Assembly: GCF_000024605.1 (NCBI RefSeq)
Contig: NC_013385.1
Coordinates: 739,501-803,500 of the forward strand
Source of the DNA: Ammonifex degensii KC4
GTDB lineage: Bacteria > Bacillota > Desulfotomaculia > Desulfotomaculales > Ammonificaceae
DNA: 64,000 bases
Reading direction: 5' to 3'
The stretch's first letter is position 1. Every line of letters starts with the position of its first letter. The position numbers and the translations under genes were made by a program. Of the stretch, positions 1-8,476 are shown one piece after another. The notes under the pieces are model-generated. The model searched no databases. It was not told the origin of the DNA and saw only the letters and a program-made list of their open reading frames with translations.

Positions 1-303
1 CAAAGCGGGGAGAGTGAGCCTGCTTCCCGACAGCCGGCCGACCGATGGAAGGAGCCGGTGAGGGGCCGCTTTTTGGGGTGGCGAATAAAAGCTTGGCGAG
101 TCCTCTCCGCAGCCCTCACCGTCCCGGTTCTTGAAAAGTTTTCTCACGTGAAAGGCACCGTGAGGGACTTTTCTCCCCTGAGAGTGGTCCTGGTCTTGGG
201 GGACTGGGAACGGGCGGTGAGAAGGCCAGTTCCTGTTCCTGGTGCAGGGGCGGCTGTGCAAGAGTGTAGCTGAAACACTTTTGTACAGTTTTTCAAACCA
301 GGT
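1..303 (+). mobile_element. Right end of a TnpB-type (IS605/IS1341-like) element
   Basis: Positions 178-303 match 26314-26439 with about 6 mismatches and no gaps, and positions 1-20 match 26292-26311. The second copy directly follows the C-terminal part of a TnpB-like gene, so this stretch is read as the non-coding right end of an element whose tnpB lies to the left of the window. The 157 bases between the two matching blocks occur only here and include a hairpin at 134-172. The shared sequence ends at AAACCAGGT, after which the M48 peptidase reading frame begins abruptly. This end probably also encodes the 3' part of a TnpB guide RNA (inference). Confidence 0.6.
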
Positions 304-877
304 CAACGGCTACGCGCTGGGCTCGGGCGCCGTGGCCGTCACCACCGCCTGCCTCAAGCTGTCGCAGGGGGAACTCTGCGCCGTCCTGGCCCACGAGCTC
401 GGGCACCTGAGGCGCGGCGACCCCGACCGCTCCCGGGCGGTGGGCCGCCTCCTCTTCCTCAACCTCCTGCTGGTCAACGCGATCGGGTGCGTGTCGGCGT
501 TCTTCGCCGGCTTCGCGGGCCTGTCCGACGACGAGGAGCCGCCACCGCTGGGCATCTTCGGCCTCCTGGGGCTTATGGCGTTCGTCGGGTGCAAGCTCTT
601 CGAGTGGACGGCCTACCTGCTGAGCCACGCGGTGTACCTGGCGCTGTTCTACGCCTGCCGGGCGAACGAGTACGCGGCCGACCGCTACGCCGCCGAGATA
701 GGCTTCAAGGAGTGCCTGGTGGCCTTCCTCAAGAAGCTGGAGCGGGAAGAAAAACGGTGGAAGAGGAGCCTCTACGACGTCGTCTTCTCGACCCACCCGC
801 CGGCGAGGAAGAGGATAGAGGCGCTGGAAAAGTCCCCCTTCCCGGCGGGCGAGCCCTATTACCCGTGGGCGTGGTAG
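242..877 (+). pseudogene. M48-family membrane metallopeptidase, N-terminally truncated by an insertion
   Basis: The protein has a zinc-peptidase motif HELGH at residues 51-55, a preceding GSGAVAVTT segment typical of HtpX/Ste24-like M48 peptidases, two hydrophobic segments, the third ligand region NEYAAD (E about residue 143) and a C-terminal THPP motif. The first 20 residues come from transposon-end sequence, not from a peptidase, and the membrane segments and propeptide expected upstream are absent. The open frame survives only because the element reads through in phase. A rho-independent terminator follows. It may originally have belonged to the adjoining secretion cluster, which has its own membrane zinc peptidase at 7747. 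Whether the fragment is expressed is unknown. Confidence 0.7.
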
Positions 878-886
878 CGCCGAGCT

Positions 887-916
887 GGGCGGGCACGAAG
901 CCCGCCCTTTCCCGTT
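887..916 (+). terminator. Intrinsic terminator after the M48 fragment
   Basis: An 8-bp perfect GC stem (GGGCGGGC / GCCCGCCC) with a 5-base loop is followed by a T-rich tract. It separates the peptidase fragment from the secretion cluster. Confidence 0.7.
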
Positions 917-961
917 TTTGCAGGGGGATCGGCACAGGAAACAGAAAGGGGGTGGTGTGGT

Positions 962-1264
962 CTGGCGCGGCTCTTCACCGTGCCGATGGACCTGACGGAG
1001 GAGGAGAAGCTCATAGGCGGCGTGCTCTCCCTCCGGCAGGTGGGGTACCTGGTAGGAGGCGGGATGCTCTCCGTGCTGGGTGTGCTCTTCCTCAGGGCGC
1101 TGGGCGCTCCCTGGGCCCTGAGCGTCCTGGCCCTGCCCCCGGGCGCTGCCCTGGGGGTCCTCTTGGCCTTCTACCGCTTCGAGGGTATGAACGCGGACGA
1201 GTTCCTCTACCGCGCGCTCGCGTGGCGCTTCCGGAAAAAACGGTTTGCCTGGAAAGGGGAGTGA
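962..1264 (+). CDS. PrgI/TcpE-like small membrane protein of the T4SS cluster
   Basis: About 100 residues. An N-terminal segment VPMDLTEEEK followed by LSLRQ resembles the start of PrgI-family proteins, which sit directly upstream of VirB4-type ATPases in Gram-positive conjugation loci. Two hydrophobic segments follow, then a basic tail. The conserved-looking residues before the first GTG (980) suggest translation starts at CTG 962, which lies at normal spacing from the ribosome binding site AAGGGGGTGG. If CTG is not used, the protein starts at 980. The predicted role is an inner-membrane channel component. Homology is by pattern only. Confidence 0.6.
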   Translation: MARLFTVPMDLTEEEKLIGGVLSLRQVGYLVGGGMLSVLGVLFLRALGAPWALSVLALPPGAALGVLLAFYRFEGMNADEFLYRALAWRFRKKRFAWKGE

Positions 1265-1268
1265 TACC

Positions 1269-1622
1269 TTGAGACTCAAGACCTTATCTACCGGTCTGCT
1301 GGCTTCCCTCTCTACGCCTTTTCTCCTGGCCGGCCCCGCGCTGGCCCAAGGGCCGGTGAAGGTCGAGACCCCGGAAACGCTGACGCAGAAGCTCTTTGAC
1401 CTCATCAAGAACGTGGGCATGCCGCTGGGCGGGGTGATCTTCTTCGGGGCCATCTGTCTCGGCGCCATCGAGCTCATGCTGGCGAGGGGCAGGCCGGAGG
1501 AGAGGGCGCGGGTGATGTCCGGTCTCATGTACGTGGCGATAGGCGGCGTGATCCTGGGCGCGGCGCTCTTCCTGGCCGGGGCGTTCATAGGCATCGGCCA
1601 GAAGCTCGCCGGCCAAGGATAG
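1269..1622 (+). CDS. VirB2/TrbC-like pilin-type membrane protein
   Basis: The 117-residue product has a signal peptide ending near ALAQ, a short polar stretch, and two hydrophobic segments separated by a basic loop (ARGRPEERAR). This is the usual layout of VirB2/TrbC pilins or their Gram-positive counterparts. The TTG start sits 6-8 bases after AGGGGAGTG and just behind the stop of the PrgI-like gene. It is adjacent to another protein of the same design. The assignment rests on topology and context, not on a diagnostic motif. Confidence 0.5.
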   Translation: MRLKTLSTGLLASLSTPFLLAGPALAQGPVKVETPETLTQKLFDLIKNVGMPLGGVIFFGAICLGAIELMLARGRPEERARVMSGLMYVAIGGVILGAALFLAGAFIGIGQKLAGQG

Positions 1623-1634
1623 GTGGTGGTCTCC

Positions 1635-2003
1635 GTGCGGCTCTTTGCCTGCCTGCTGCTCGCGGTTTTCTTCGCCTCCTGCCTGGTTTTTCCGCTGGTG
1701 GCTTTAGCCGCGGACGCGCAGGGCCCGGCGGGAATACAGCCGATCCCCCCTTCCGAGGCGGTGAACAGGGTGGACACCCTCATGGGCAAGGGCTACCTCG
1801 CCCTGGGGAGCGTGGTGGACAGGCTGGCGCTCCTGGTCTTCGGCGCGGCGGCGGTCTGCGCCCTGGCCGCCTTCTTCACCGGCTGGGCCTTCTTCAAGAA
1901 GGTCCTGGGGATGCTGGCGCTGGTCGCCCTGGGGCTGCTGGTCTTCTACCTGGCGCCCTTCCTCGTGGGAGTGACGAAGGGCATCGCCGTCCACTTCAGT
2001 TAG
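1635..2003 (+). CDS. Second small secreted two-TM protein, pilin-like
   Basis: The 122-residue product has a signal peptide (cleavage near ALAAD), a linker with PIPPSEAVNRV, and two C-terminal membrane helices. The GTG start follows AGGTGGT and almost abuts the stop of the preceding gene. A strong terminator follows. It is probably a channel or pilus component working with its neighbour. An alternative start at 1623 lies inside the ribosome binding site and is less likely. Confidence 0.45.
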   Translation: MRLFACLLLAVFFASCLVFPLVALAADAQGPAGIQPIPPSEAVNRVDTLMGKGYLALGSVVDRLALLVFGAAAVCALAAFFTGWAFFKKVLGMLALVALGLLVFYLAPFLVGVTKGIAVHFS

Positions 2004-2016
2004 GCTTTCTTTTCGC

Positions 2017-2052
2017 GCCGGTGTCCTCCGGGACACCGGCTTTTCCTCTTTT
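2017..2052 (+). terminator. Intrinsic terminator
   Basis: A 10-bp perfect stem (GCCGGTGTCC / GGACACCGGC) with a 4-base loop is followed by TTTTCCTCTTTT. It separates the small membrane genes from the split VirB4 pair. Confidence 0.8.
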
Positions 2053-2117
2053 AAAGACCCTCTTCGAAGAAACTTCTTCTTTCTCGTACCTGACATCGAA
2101 AGACCGGAGGTGACGCT

Positions 2118-2954
2118 GTGGGCCCGCTCGTAGGCGCGCTCTTCTTCGTGCTGGGCATTGCGCTGGCGGCTTCCCTGCCGCTCCTCACGCGGTGGGCGGA
2201 AGCGCGCCAGGCGAGGAGCCGCTGGGACAGGAAGAGAAAGGGCGCCCCCGCGCCGTCCGGAAAGACGGCGGCGAAGGCAAAGGCGCCCGACATCTTCAAC
2301 CTGTGGGAAGTAGAAGACGTCAGGGACGGCCTCGTCAGGCTCACCCGCAACCGCTGGCGTATGGTGCTGAAGCTCTCCCCGGTGAACTTCAGCCTCCTGG
2401 ACGAGGACGGGCAGCTCGTGGTGGAGAACGCCCTGATGTCGGCCTTAATGGCGCTCGACCACCCGGTCGAGTTCGTCTGCACCACGGAGGTGGTCGACAC
2501 CAGGCGGGCGGTGGCGGATCTCGCCGCGGCCAAGTCCAGAGAGACCGACCCCGTCCGGGCGCGCTACGCGTCGGTGCTGCTCTCCTTCCTGGACGAGCTC
2601 ATGACCCGCCGCTCGGCGCTGGTCAAGCGCTCCTACTGCGTCCTGGGCTACGAGGCGGAGGACCCGGCGAAGGCGCGGGGCGTCTTAGAGCACCGGGCGG
2701 CACTTTTGTCCTCCGCCCTGAGCCGCGCGCGGGTAGTCGCCACGCCGCTCGACACCTCGGAGCTCGTGGACCTGCTGCACCACTTCATGAACCGCGGCAG
2801 GCTCCCCCGTCCGTCCGACATGGCCGAGGCGGGGGCCCTGGACCTGGTGATCTCGGGAAGGGGGGTGCGTGTCGGTGGGACTCCTGTGGAAAAAGAGGCG
2901 GGAGGAGCGGGGGCCGGAGCCAGACCCGCTGGGGCTCGGGCAGCCGAGGCTTGA
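2118..2954 (+). CDS. VirB4 N-terminal-like subunit (split VirB4)
   Basis: The 278-residue product begins with a membrane helix and then has a region (about residues 58-130) that reads like the N-terminal domain of VirB4/TraC ATPases: a 'duty' segment, a strand of the form LKLSPVNFSLL, and a helix followed by VEFVC. It lacks a P-loop. The gene overlaps the ATPase gene by 86 bases in another frame. A protein normally encoded as one polypeptide appears here as two translationally coupled pieces. It has an extended Shine-Dalgarno (GGAGGTGACG) and a GTG start. The predicted role is to anchor the motor at the membrane. Confidence 0.55.
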   Translation: MGPLVGALFFVLGIALAASLPLLTRWAEARQARSRWDRKRKGAPAPSGKTAAKAKAPDIFNLWEVEDVRDGLVRLTRNRWRMVLKLSPVNFSLLDEDGQLVVENALMSALMALDHPVEFVCTTEVVDTRRAVADLAAAKSRETDPVRARYASVLLSFLDELMTRRSALVKRSYCVLGYEAEDPAKARGVLEHRAALLSSALSRARVVATPLDTSELVDLLHHFMNRGRLPRPSDMAEAGALDLVISGRGVRVGGTPVEKEAGGAGAGARPAGARAAEA

Positions 2955-4737
2955 AGAGTTCTTCGCCCCCGACGGCCTGGAGGAAGGGAGGGACAGCCTC
3001 TACCTCGGTCCCGGCAGGCTCGCCCGGGTGTTCGTGATCTCCAAGTGGCCCAGGGACGTGCTCCTGGGCTGGCTCGACGAGGTCTTCGCCATAGGCCAGG
3101 TAGACGTCGCGGTCCACGTCCGCCCCGTGCCCGACCGGCTGGTGGTGAAGTCCCTCACCGACCGGGTGGTCTCCGCCCGCTCTCAGCTCATAATCGAGGT
3201 GAAGAAGGGGAGCGTGGTCAGGCTGTCGGAGCTCGAGGCGGTGATAAGGGACCTGGAGGGCTTGCAGGAGGCCATCCAGACCAACCGGGACCGGATGCTG
3301 CACGTGACGGTGGTCATCACCGTCTGGGGCAGGGACGAGGAGGACCTCGACAACCGCTCGAAGGAGCTGGAGAACATCCTGGCCCGGAAGGCGGCGGAAG
3401 TGAGGCCGCTCGTCTTCCGGCAGCTGGAGGGCTTCAAGAACACCCTGCCGGTCATGACCTACTCACTCAGTTCGCCCGGTGCGGTGAGGAACCTGACCCT
3501 GGGGGGTGCGATGGCGTGCCTCCCCGTGACCGCCTCGGAGCTCTCGCACCCGTCGGGCGCCTTCCTGGGCTTCACCTCCACGGGGGCACCGGTCTTCTTC
3601 GACCCCTTCGTGGGCCCTCCCTGGCTCCCGAACCCGCACGTGGCGGCCTTCGGCTACACCGGCTCGGGCAAGTCGGTCACCCTGAAGCTCCTGATAGGCA
3701 GGCTCTCCCTCGCCGGCGTGAGGTTTGTGGTGTTCGACCCGGAGGGGGAGTACCGGCGCCCCTGCCGGGAGCTGTGGGGCGGGGAGGTCATAACCCTGGA
3801 GGCGGGCGTGCCTGCGGGCGTGAACCCGCTCGACCTCCTGCCGGAAAAGGACCCCGACACCGGGAGGGAGGTCGTGAACGTGGCCGACAAGGTGGCGGAC
3901 GTGCGGGCGCTCGTGGCGACCATAGCCCGGGGGTTCGGCGGGAGGGAGCTCACCCCGCAGGAAGTCTCCCTGCTGGAGGCGGCCGTCCGGGAGCTCTACT
4001 CCGAGCGCGGCGTCACCTCCGACCCGGAGAGCCTGTACGAGAGGGGGAGGGCGCTCCCCGACGGCTCCTTCGCCGTGGGCAGGGTCTTGAAGAGGATGCC
4101 GCGGCTCTCCGACCTGGCGGCGAAGCTGGAGAGGTGGCCGGAGACGAAGGACCTGCGGCTCATCCTCGACCCCTTCCTGGAGGGCTCCAGCCTGGGCATG
4201 TTCGACTGCGAGACGGACAAGGAGCTCGACGCGCCGGTGGTGGTCTTCGACCTCTCCCGCATCAAGGACGAGTTCACCAAGCTCTACGCCATGTTCGTGG
4301 TGCTCACCTGGTGCTGGCACCGGTTCGCGCTCAGGCACGCGGGGAAGAAGATGGTGGTGCTGGACGAGGCGTGGATGTTCGCCAAGTGGCCCGACTCGGC
4401 GAAGTTTTTAGAGACCCTGGCGCGCCGGGGGCGCAAGCACAGGACGGGCCTGGTCGTGGCCTCCCAGCACATAGAAGAGTTCCTGGCGCGGGAAGAGGGG
4501 AGGGCGGTCATCTCCTCGTGCGCCACCAGGATCATCCTGGGCCAGAACCCGACGGTGGCCCGGGAGGTGGCGGAGGCCTTCAGGCTCCCCGCCGGCGCGG
4601 AGGAGAGGCTGGCGGGCTACGCCAACGGCCTCTGCCTCCTGGTGGCGGGAAACCAGATGGCCGAGGTGCAGGTCGAGTGCCTGCCCTACGAGCGCCAGTT
4701 CGTCTTCACGGGAGGTGCTGAGAGTGCGCAGTTGTAG
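2869..4737 (+). CDS. VirB4/ConE-type secretion ATPase
   Basis: The 622-residue hexameric-motor ATPase should power assembly or transfer through the T4SS-like channel. The Walker A motif GYTGSGKS is at residues 262-269, and it is followed by VVFDPEGEY as in VirB4/HerA relatives. Walker B is VVLDEAW near residues 496-502, with a downstream SQH motif. The N-terminal 230 residues carry the conserved fold preceding the motor. The GTG start lies inside the end of the preceding gene, so the two are probably co-translated. This is the best supported member of the secretion cluster. Confidence 0.85.
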   Translation: MSVGLLWKKRREERGPEPDPLGLGQPRLEEFFAPDGLEEGRDSLYLGPGRLARVFVISKWPRDVLLGWLDEVFAIGQVDVAVHVRPVPDRLVVKSLTDRVVSARSQLIIEVKKGSVVRLSELEAVIRDLEGLQEAIQTNRDRMLHVTVVITVWGRDEEDLDNRSKELENILARKAAEVRPLVFRQLEGFKNTLPVMTYSLSSPGAVRNLTLGGAMACLPVTASELSHPSGAFLGFTSTGAPVFFDPFVGPPWLPNPHVAAFGYTGSGKSVTLKLLIGRLSLAGVRFVVFDPEGEYRRPCRELWGGEVITLEAGVPAGVNPLDLLPEKDPDTGREVVNVADKVADVRALVATIARGFGGRELTPQEVSLLEAAVRELYSERGVTSDPESLYERGRALPDGSFAVGRVLKRMPRLSDLAAKLERWPETKDLRLILDPFLEGSSLGMFDCETDKELDAPVVVFDLSRIKDEFTKLYAMFVVLTWCWHRFALRHAGKKMVVLDEAWMFAKWPDSAKFLETLARRGRKHRTGLVVASQHIEEFLAREEGRAVISSCATRIILGQNPTVAREVAEAFRLPAGAEERLAGYANGLCLLVAGNQMAEVQVECLPYERQFVFTGGAESAQL

Positions 4738-5413
4738 GTACTTCCTGCTCGCGGGCGTCCTCCTGGCCCTGCTCGCCCTCCCTTCGTGCGGGTGCGGGAA
4801 GCGGGAGCACGCCCCCGCCCGGGCGCCGGGGGTCTCCGTCCGGGAGGACGGGAGGCAGGGGAGCTTACCCGGCCCTGCGGAGCTGGCCGAGAGGGCCTAC
4901 GCCTCCCTCGAAAAGGGCGTCTACTTCGAGGGGAACGCGGAAGTCGTGGGGAAGGGGAAGTGCAGGGTCAAGGGCTGGGCGTGGAAGGATGGCGAGAACG
5001 CCTTCTATTCCCGCACCGAGTCCTGGGACGACTCCCACCGCTTCGTCGTGTGGTACCGTTCGGTCGCCGGTGGACCGGCAGTCCTCGTCCTGCAGGACGC
5101 GCTCACCGGGGAGACCAGGAAGACCGAGCTCCCGGGGCAGGACCTGAGGCCCGCCATCTACGTGTACGGTGCCCCCGCGATACCGCCCAACTGGGGCTGG
5201 TACAAGGAGGCGGGCGTCGAGCGGGTGGGCGGCGTCCCCTGCGTGGTCCTCGACAGGCAGCACGGCACGGAACTGAGGGTCTGGGTGAGGCCGGCCGACG
5301 GCCTGCCCCTCAGGGCGGCCGGCCAGTACGTGAAGGGCTCCCGGGCCGTCTTCGAGGCCACCAGGATAGAAGTCAGGGAAGCACCTCCCGGCACCTTCGA
5401 CCTCCCCGGTTAG
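4724..5413 (+). CDS. Secreted lipoprotein, possibly LolA-like fold
   Basis: The 229-residue product has a lipoprotein signal peptide with lipobox LPSC. The mature part alternates short strands (for example EGNAEVVGKGKCRVKG, RVGGVPCVVLD) and ends with EVREAPPGTFDLPG, a pattern seen in LolA/sigma-regulator-like lipoproteins. The GTG at 4724 is favoured because the upstream GTG at 4715 lies within the ribosome binding site. It overlaps the VirB4 stop, so it is in the same operon. The role in the secretion complex is unknown; it could be an extracytoplasmic scaffold in the position of VirB7/VirB8. Confidence 0.55.
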   Translation: MRSCRYFLLAGVLLALLALPSCGCGKREHAPARAPGVSVREDGRQGSLPGPAELAERAYASLEKGVYFEGNAEVVGKGKCRVKGWAWKDGENAFYSRTESWDDSHRFVVWYRSVAGGPAVLVLQDALTGETRKTELPGQDLRPAIYVYGAPAIPPNWGWYKEAGVERVGGVPCVVLDRQHGTELRVWVRPADGLPLRAAGQYVKGSRAVFEATRIEVREAPPGTFDLPG

Positions 5414-5430
5414 AAAGGGGGGTGATCTCT

Positions 5431-7410
5431 CTGGAAGCCAGAAGAAGAAGGACGCTCTTCGCCCTGCTCCTGCTCTGCTTCCTGGCGGCGGTGCTCTCTT
5501 TCTTCCCGCCTGCCGCCTTCCCGGAAACGCCGGGCTATGAGGGGTCGGACGTTGACGAGTTTCTCAGCCACGCCCACGAGACCCACCTCCCCGGGGCGGC
5601 GGCGTCCTGGCAGGAGGCCCCGGAGAGGCAGCAGGCGCTGAAAGAAAAGTCACAGGACAACCAGCCGACTGAGGACGAGGGTGGCCTCTTCGAGCGGGCC
5701 ATAGCAGAGGTCTTCAACGCCATCTTTAAAGTGCTGTGGGGCCTGCTCGATAACTGGGGCTTCAAAGACCCGGACAAGCTCATCTTCGCGAAGCCCGAGC
5801 GCTGGGACGACCTGCTGCACCCGGCACCCTTCACGCCGGACACGTGGCGGAAGCTGGACGCCATGTACTACGGCATGGTGGGCGTGTCCTGGGCACTCTA
5901 CATGGTCCTCGTCCTGGTCGCCTCCGGGAGGTTCGTGCTCGGGGGCCTCAGCAAGTCCCCCGAGGCCCGGGCCGAGGGGAAGGCGACCCTGTGGCGGATG
6001 CTCTTCGCCCTGGTGGTCATGGCGGGCGCGCCGGTGCTGGTGCGCGCCTTCTTCGTCCTCGCCAACGCCGTCCAGGTGGGGATCGTGGACGCCGCCGGGT
6101 CGAGCTCGGGAATCCTCGACCGGGAGTTCGTACAGAACCTGAAGACCGGTTCGGTGCTCGGCACGGCCATAGTCAAGTGCGCCTTCGCCTGGGTCACCTT
6201 CCACATCAACCTCATCTTCTGGGTCCGCGACGTGGTCATGTACGTGATGTACGTGTTCACGCCGCTGATGGCCGTGCTGTGGGCCACCAACCGGAACGTG
6301 ACGGCGGCGGCCGTCTGGCTGGGCGAGCTCCTGTCCAACGCCTTCCTGCCCGCCGCCTACGCGCTCGCCGGGGCCGTGGTCGTCGTCTTCACGAGTGTCG
6401 GCGACGTCGGGTGGCCCCAGAAGCTCGTGGGCGTCATTATGCTCGTCACCCTGGCGAAGGTGCTGCGGAACGGCCTCCAGGGGCTCTGGACCCGCTGGGC
6501 CGGCGTGGAAGAGGAAGGCGCGGCGGCGAAGATCGCGGCGGGCATCACCGGCGCGATCGGCGTGGCGGGCGTCCTGGGCCTGGGTCGCGCCTTTTCCGCC
6601 AGCCTCGCCCCGCCTAAGATCCAGTTCCCCGCAGGGGGAGTGACAGGCGGTGGTCTCGGCGGCGTGGCGGGCAGTGGAGCGGTGGGCGCGGGTGGCGGGC
6701 TGGCGGGTGGCGGTGCCGGCCCCTGGGGGGTCGCGGGGAGCGTGGCGCCCTCCCTCGGTGGGGCCCCGGGCGGGCTCTCTGCTGCCGGTGCGGGAACTCC
6801 CGGTGGGTTCTCGGTCGCCGGTGTCGGGCTTTCCGGTAGGAGCCTTCCGGGAGAGAGTTCTCCCACCGCGCACCACCTCCTGGGCGGGACCGTCCCGCCC
6901 GGCGAGGGCGTCCCCCACGCGGCCGACCTGTCGAGGGGCGAGAACTGGCACCGGACTCCCACGGGGCTGCTCGCGCCGAACCCCGTTCTGCCCGGTGGAA
7001 CCGTGGGTGCTTCCAGCACGCCGTCTTCCTCGCCGTCCTCACCTCCTCCTCTCACTCCGGAAGCGGAAGCCAGGATGCACGCCCTGCAGGCCATAAACCG
7101 GTTCCACCGCGTGGGACACTTCGCGGGGCGCGTGTCCGCCGGGACCGTGGGGGCGCTCAACGCCCCGGGAGCGGCGGCCGTGCCGGAAGGGATGACGTTC
7201 CTGCGCCAGGTGGCCGGGGCGACCGCGTGGCTGACGGAGAAGGCGGGCTACGCCGCGGGCCTGGCGTACGGCACCTACAGGGCGCTCAAGGGCCGGGAGG
7301 GGAGCGCCTGGGAGAAGCTGAAGCAGGCGCCCAGGACGGCCCTGGACCTCAACAGGGAGTACAGGCAGCTCACCCGGGTGAGGTCCTTCGACGGCTACCG
7401 CTTCCACTGA
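5431..7410 (+). CDS. VirB6/TrbL-like polytopic membrane protein
   Basis: About 659 residues: signal-like N-terminus, a polar segment, then at least six membrane helices (roughly residues 145-385 of the mature order) and a long Gly/Pro/Ser-rich C-terminal region. This is the architecture of VirB6/TrbL-type channel proteins in Gram-positive T4SS. The best start is CTG at 5431, placed 8-9 bases after an extended Shine-Dalgarno AAGGGGGGTGATCT. GTG 5422 is in frame but overlaps that site. The low-complexity tail may face the cytoplasm or the wall. The stop is followed directly by a palindromic hairpin. Confidence 0.65.
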   Translation: MEARRRRTLFALLLLCFLAAVLSFFPPAAFPETPGYEGSDVDEFLSHAHETHLPGAAASWQEAPERQQALKEKSQDNQPTEDEGGLFERAIAEVFNAIFKVLWGLLDNWGFKDPDKLIFAKPERWDDLLHPAPFTPDTWRKLDAMYYGMVGVSWALYMVLVLVASGRFVLGGLSKSPEARAEGKATLWRMLFALVVMAGAPVLVRAFFVLANAVQVGIVDAAGSSSGILDREFVQNLKTGSVLGTAIVKCAFAWVTFHINLIFWVRDVVMYVMYVFTPLMAVLWATNRNVTAAAVWLGELLSNAFLPAAYALAGAVVVVFTSVGDVGWPQKLVGVIMLVTLAKVLRNGLQGLWTRWAGVEEEGAAAKIAAGITGAIGVAGVLGLGRAFSASLAPPKIQFPAGGVTGGGLGGVAGSGAVGAGGGLAGGGAGPWGVAGSVAPSLGGAPGGLSAAGAGTPGGFSVAGVGLSGRSLPGESSPTAHHLLGGTVPPGEGVPHAADLSRGENWHRTPTGLLAPNPVLPGGTVGASSTPSSSPSSPPPLTPEAEARMHALQAINRFHRVGHFAGRVSAGTVGALNAPGAAAVPEGMTFLRQVAGATAWLTEKAGYAAGLAYGTYRALKGREGSAWEKLKQAPRTALDLNREYRQLTRVRSFDGYRFH

Positions 7411-7413
7411 GAG

Positions 7414-7440
7414 GGGGTCACGCGCGTGACCCCTCTCTTT
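7414..7440. repeat. Copy 1 of the GGTCACGCGCGTGACC palindrome
   Basis: A 20-bp perfect palindrome (arms GGGGTCACGC) lies 3 bases after the VirB6-like stop and is followed by CTCTCTTTCTT and the next ribosome binding site. It could act as a terminator or attenuator. The same core occurs in three other intergenic sites in this window. Confidence 0.75.
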
Positions 7441-7459
7441 CTTCGGGGAGGTGGCGCGG

Positions 7460-7675
7460 GTGGGGCTTTTCCTCAAGCTGGTCTTCGCCGTCAAGCTGCT
7501 GGCGGGCTTCTGCGTCCTGGCTACCGTCGCCAACTGCCTGGCTTACCTCGTCGCCCGCCACTTCTGGTTCGACGGCGGCACCCTCGAGCGGAGGCTCGAC
7601 GGTGCTACCGTGTGCTCCATCGGGGCAACCGGCCTGTTTTTCGGGCTCACGCTGCTCTTCGTGCTGTGCCGTTAA
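7460..7675 (+). CDS. Small two-TM membrane protein
   Basis: The 71-residue product has two hydrophobic segments separated by a charged loop (GGTLERRLDGAT). The GTG at 7460 is chosen because 7451 lies inside the ribosome binding site GGGGAGGTGG. No family is recognised. It lies between the VirB6-like gene and the membrane zinc peptidase, so a structural role in the same complex is plausible. Confidence 0.5.
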   Translation: MGLFLKLVFAVKLLAGFCVLATVANCLAYLVARHFWFDGGTLERRLDGATVCSIGATGLFFGLTLLFVLCR

Positions 7676-7746
7676 AAGGAATTTCTTCCCTCCTGTTGAA
7701 GGTTTTCCGGAAAGATCGCCGGGAAGCCGTTAGGAGGGAAGCGGGT

Positions 7747-8475
7747 TTGGCAGAGCCTGTACTGAAGGTGCTTGCGGGTATGGGAGCCCTGTTTCTGGCA
7801 GTGGTACTGAAAGAGGTCAGGAAAAAGCACTTAGGGGAGGCGTTTGAGGAGTTGAAGAGGGTCTGCACCCTGGAGGTTGACGGTCCGCTCGACAACTTCG
7901 GCGTGGTGGCCGAAATAGCGCCGGACGTGGAGCCGGTCTTCGCCCCGGGGTCGGGCCGGTACCTCGTGAAGGAAAAGAAGGTGCTCCTGAGCTACCCGCA
8001 GGGAAGCAGGCAGCTGCTGGCGCTGCTGGAAGCGGCCCACGAAGCGGGGCACGCCCTCCACCGGGTCCGGGCCATAGACTGGATGTACGATCCCCGGCTG
8101 AAAAACAGTGCTTACTTGCTCCTGACGCTGGCCGCCTTGGCTTTCGTCCTGCTCTGGCCGGGCAACCGCACGGCGGCCTGCGCGGCGCTGCTGAGCCCCT
8201 TACTGGTCTTATACTCTCTCTTCGTCGCCGTCCGCGCGTATGAAGAGCTGAAGGCCGTTTTCTTCTCTTTCCGCTGGCTGAGCTCTTACCTCAACGGGCT
8301 CGGACTCGACAGGAAGGAATTCAGGACGCTGGTGTGTGTCTTGAGGGCGAAAACGGCCATGGAGGCGGCGTTTGTGGTCATCAATGGGTTGGCCTGCCTG
8401 TCCTTTGCGTTGGGTCTCTACCTGCTTCTCCTTGCGGGGCTGGAGCTCGACTTGTACCTGAGAGGCGGGGTCTGA
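7747..8475 (+). CDS. Membrane zinc metallopeptidase (HEAGH; YugP/M48-like)
   Basis: The 242-residue protein has an N-terminal membrane helix, a cytoplasmic catalytic segment with AAHEAGHALH (zinc ligands in HEAGH) and two or three C-terminal helices. The order HExGH then paired helices resembles the YugP-type zinc peptidases (DUF/Zn_peptidase_2). The TTG at 7747 is preceded by TAGGAGGG at 8-base spacing, which decides the start. Such enzymes usually degrade or process membrane proteins. In this cluster it may mature channel components. Confidence 0.65.
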   Translation: MAEPVLKVLAGMGALFLAVVLKEVRKKHLGEAFEELKRVCTLEVDGPLDNFGVVAEIAPDVEPVFAPGSGRYLVKEKKVLLSYPQGSRQLLALLEAAHEAGHALHRVRAIDWMYDPRLKNSAYLLLTLAALAFVLLWPGNRTAACAALLSPLLVLYSLFVAVRAYEELKAVFFSFRWLSSYLNGLGLDRKEFRTLVCVLRAKTAMEAAFVVINGLACLSFALGLYLLLLAGLELDLYLRGGV

Positions 8476-8476
8476 C

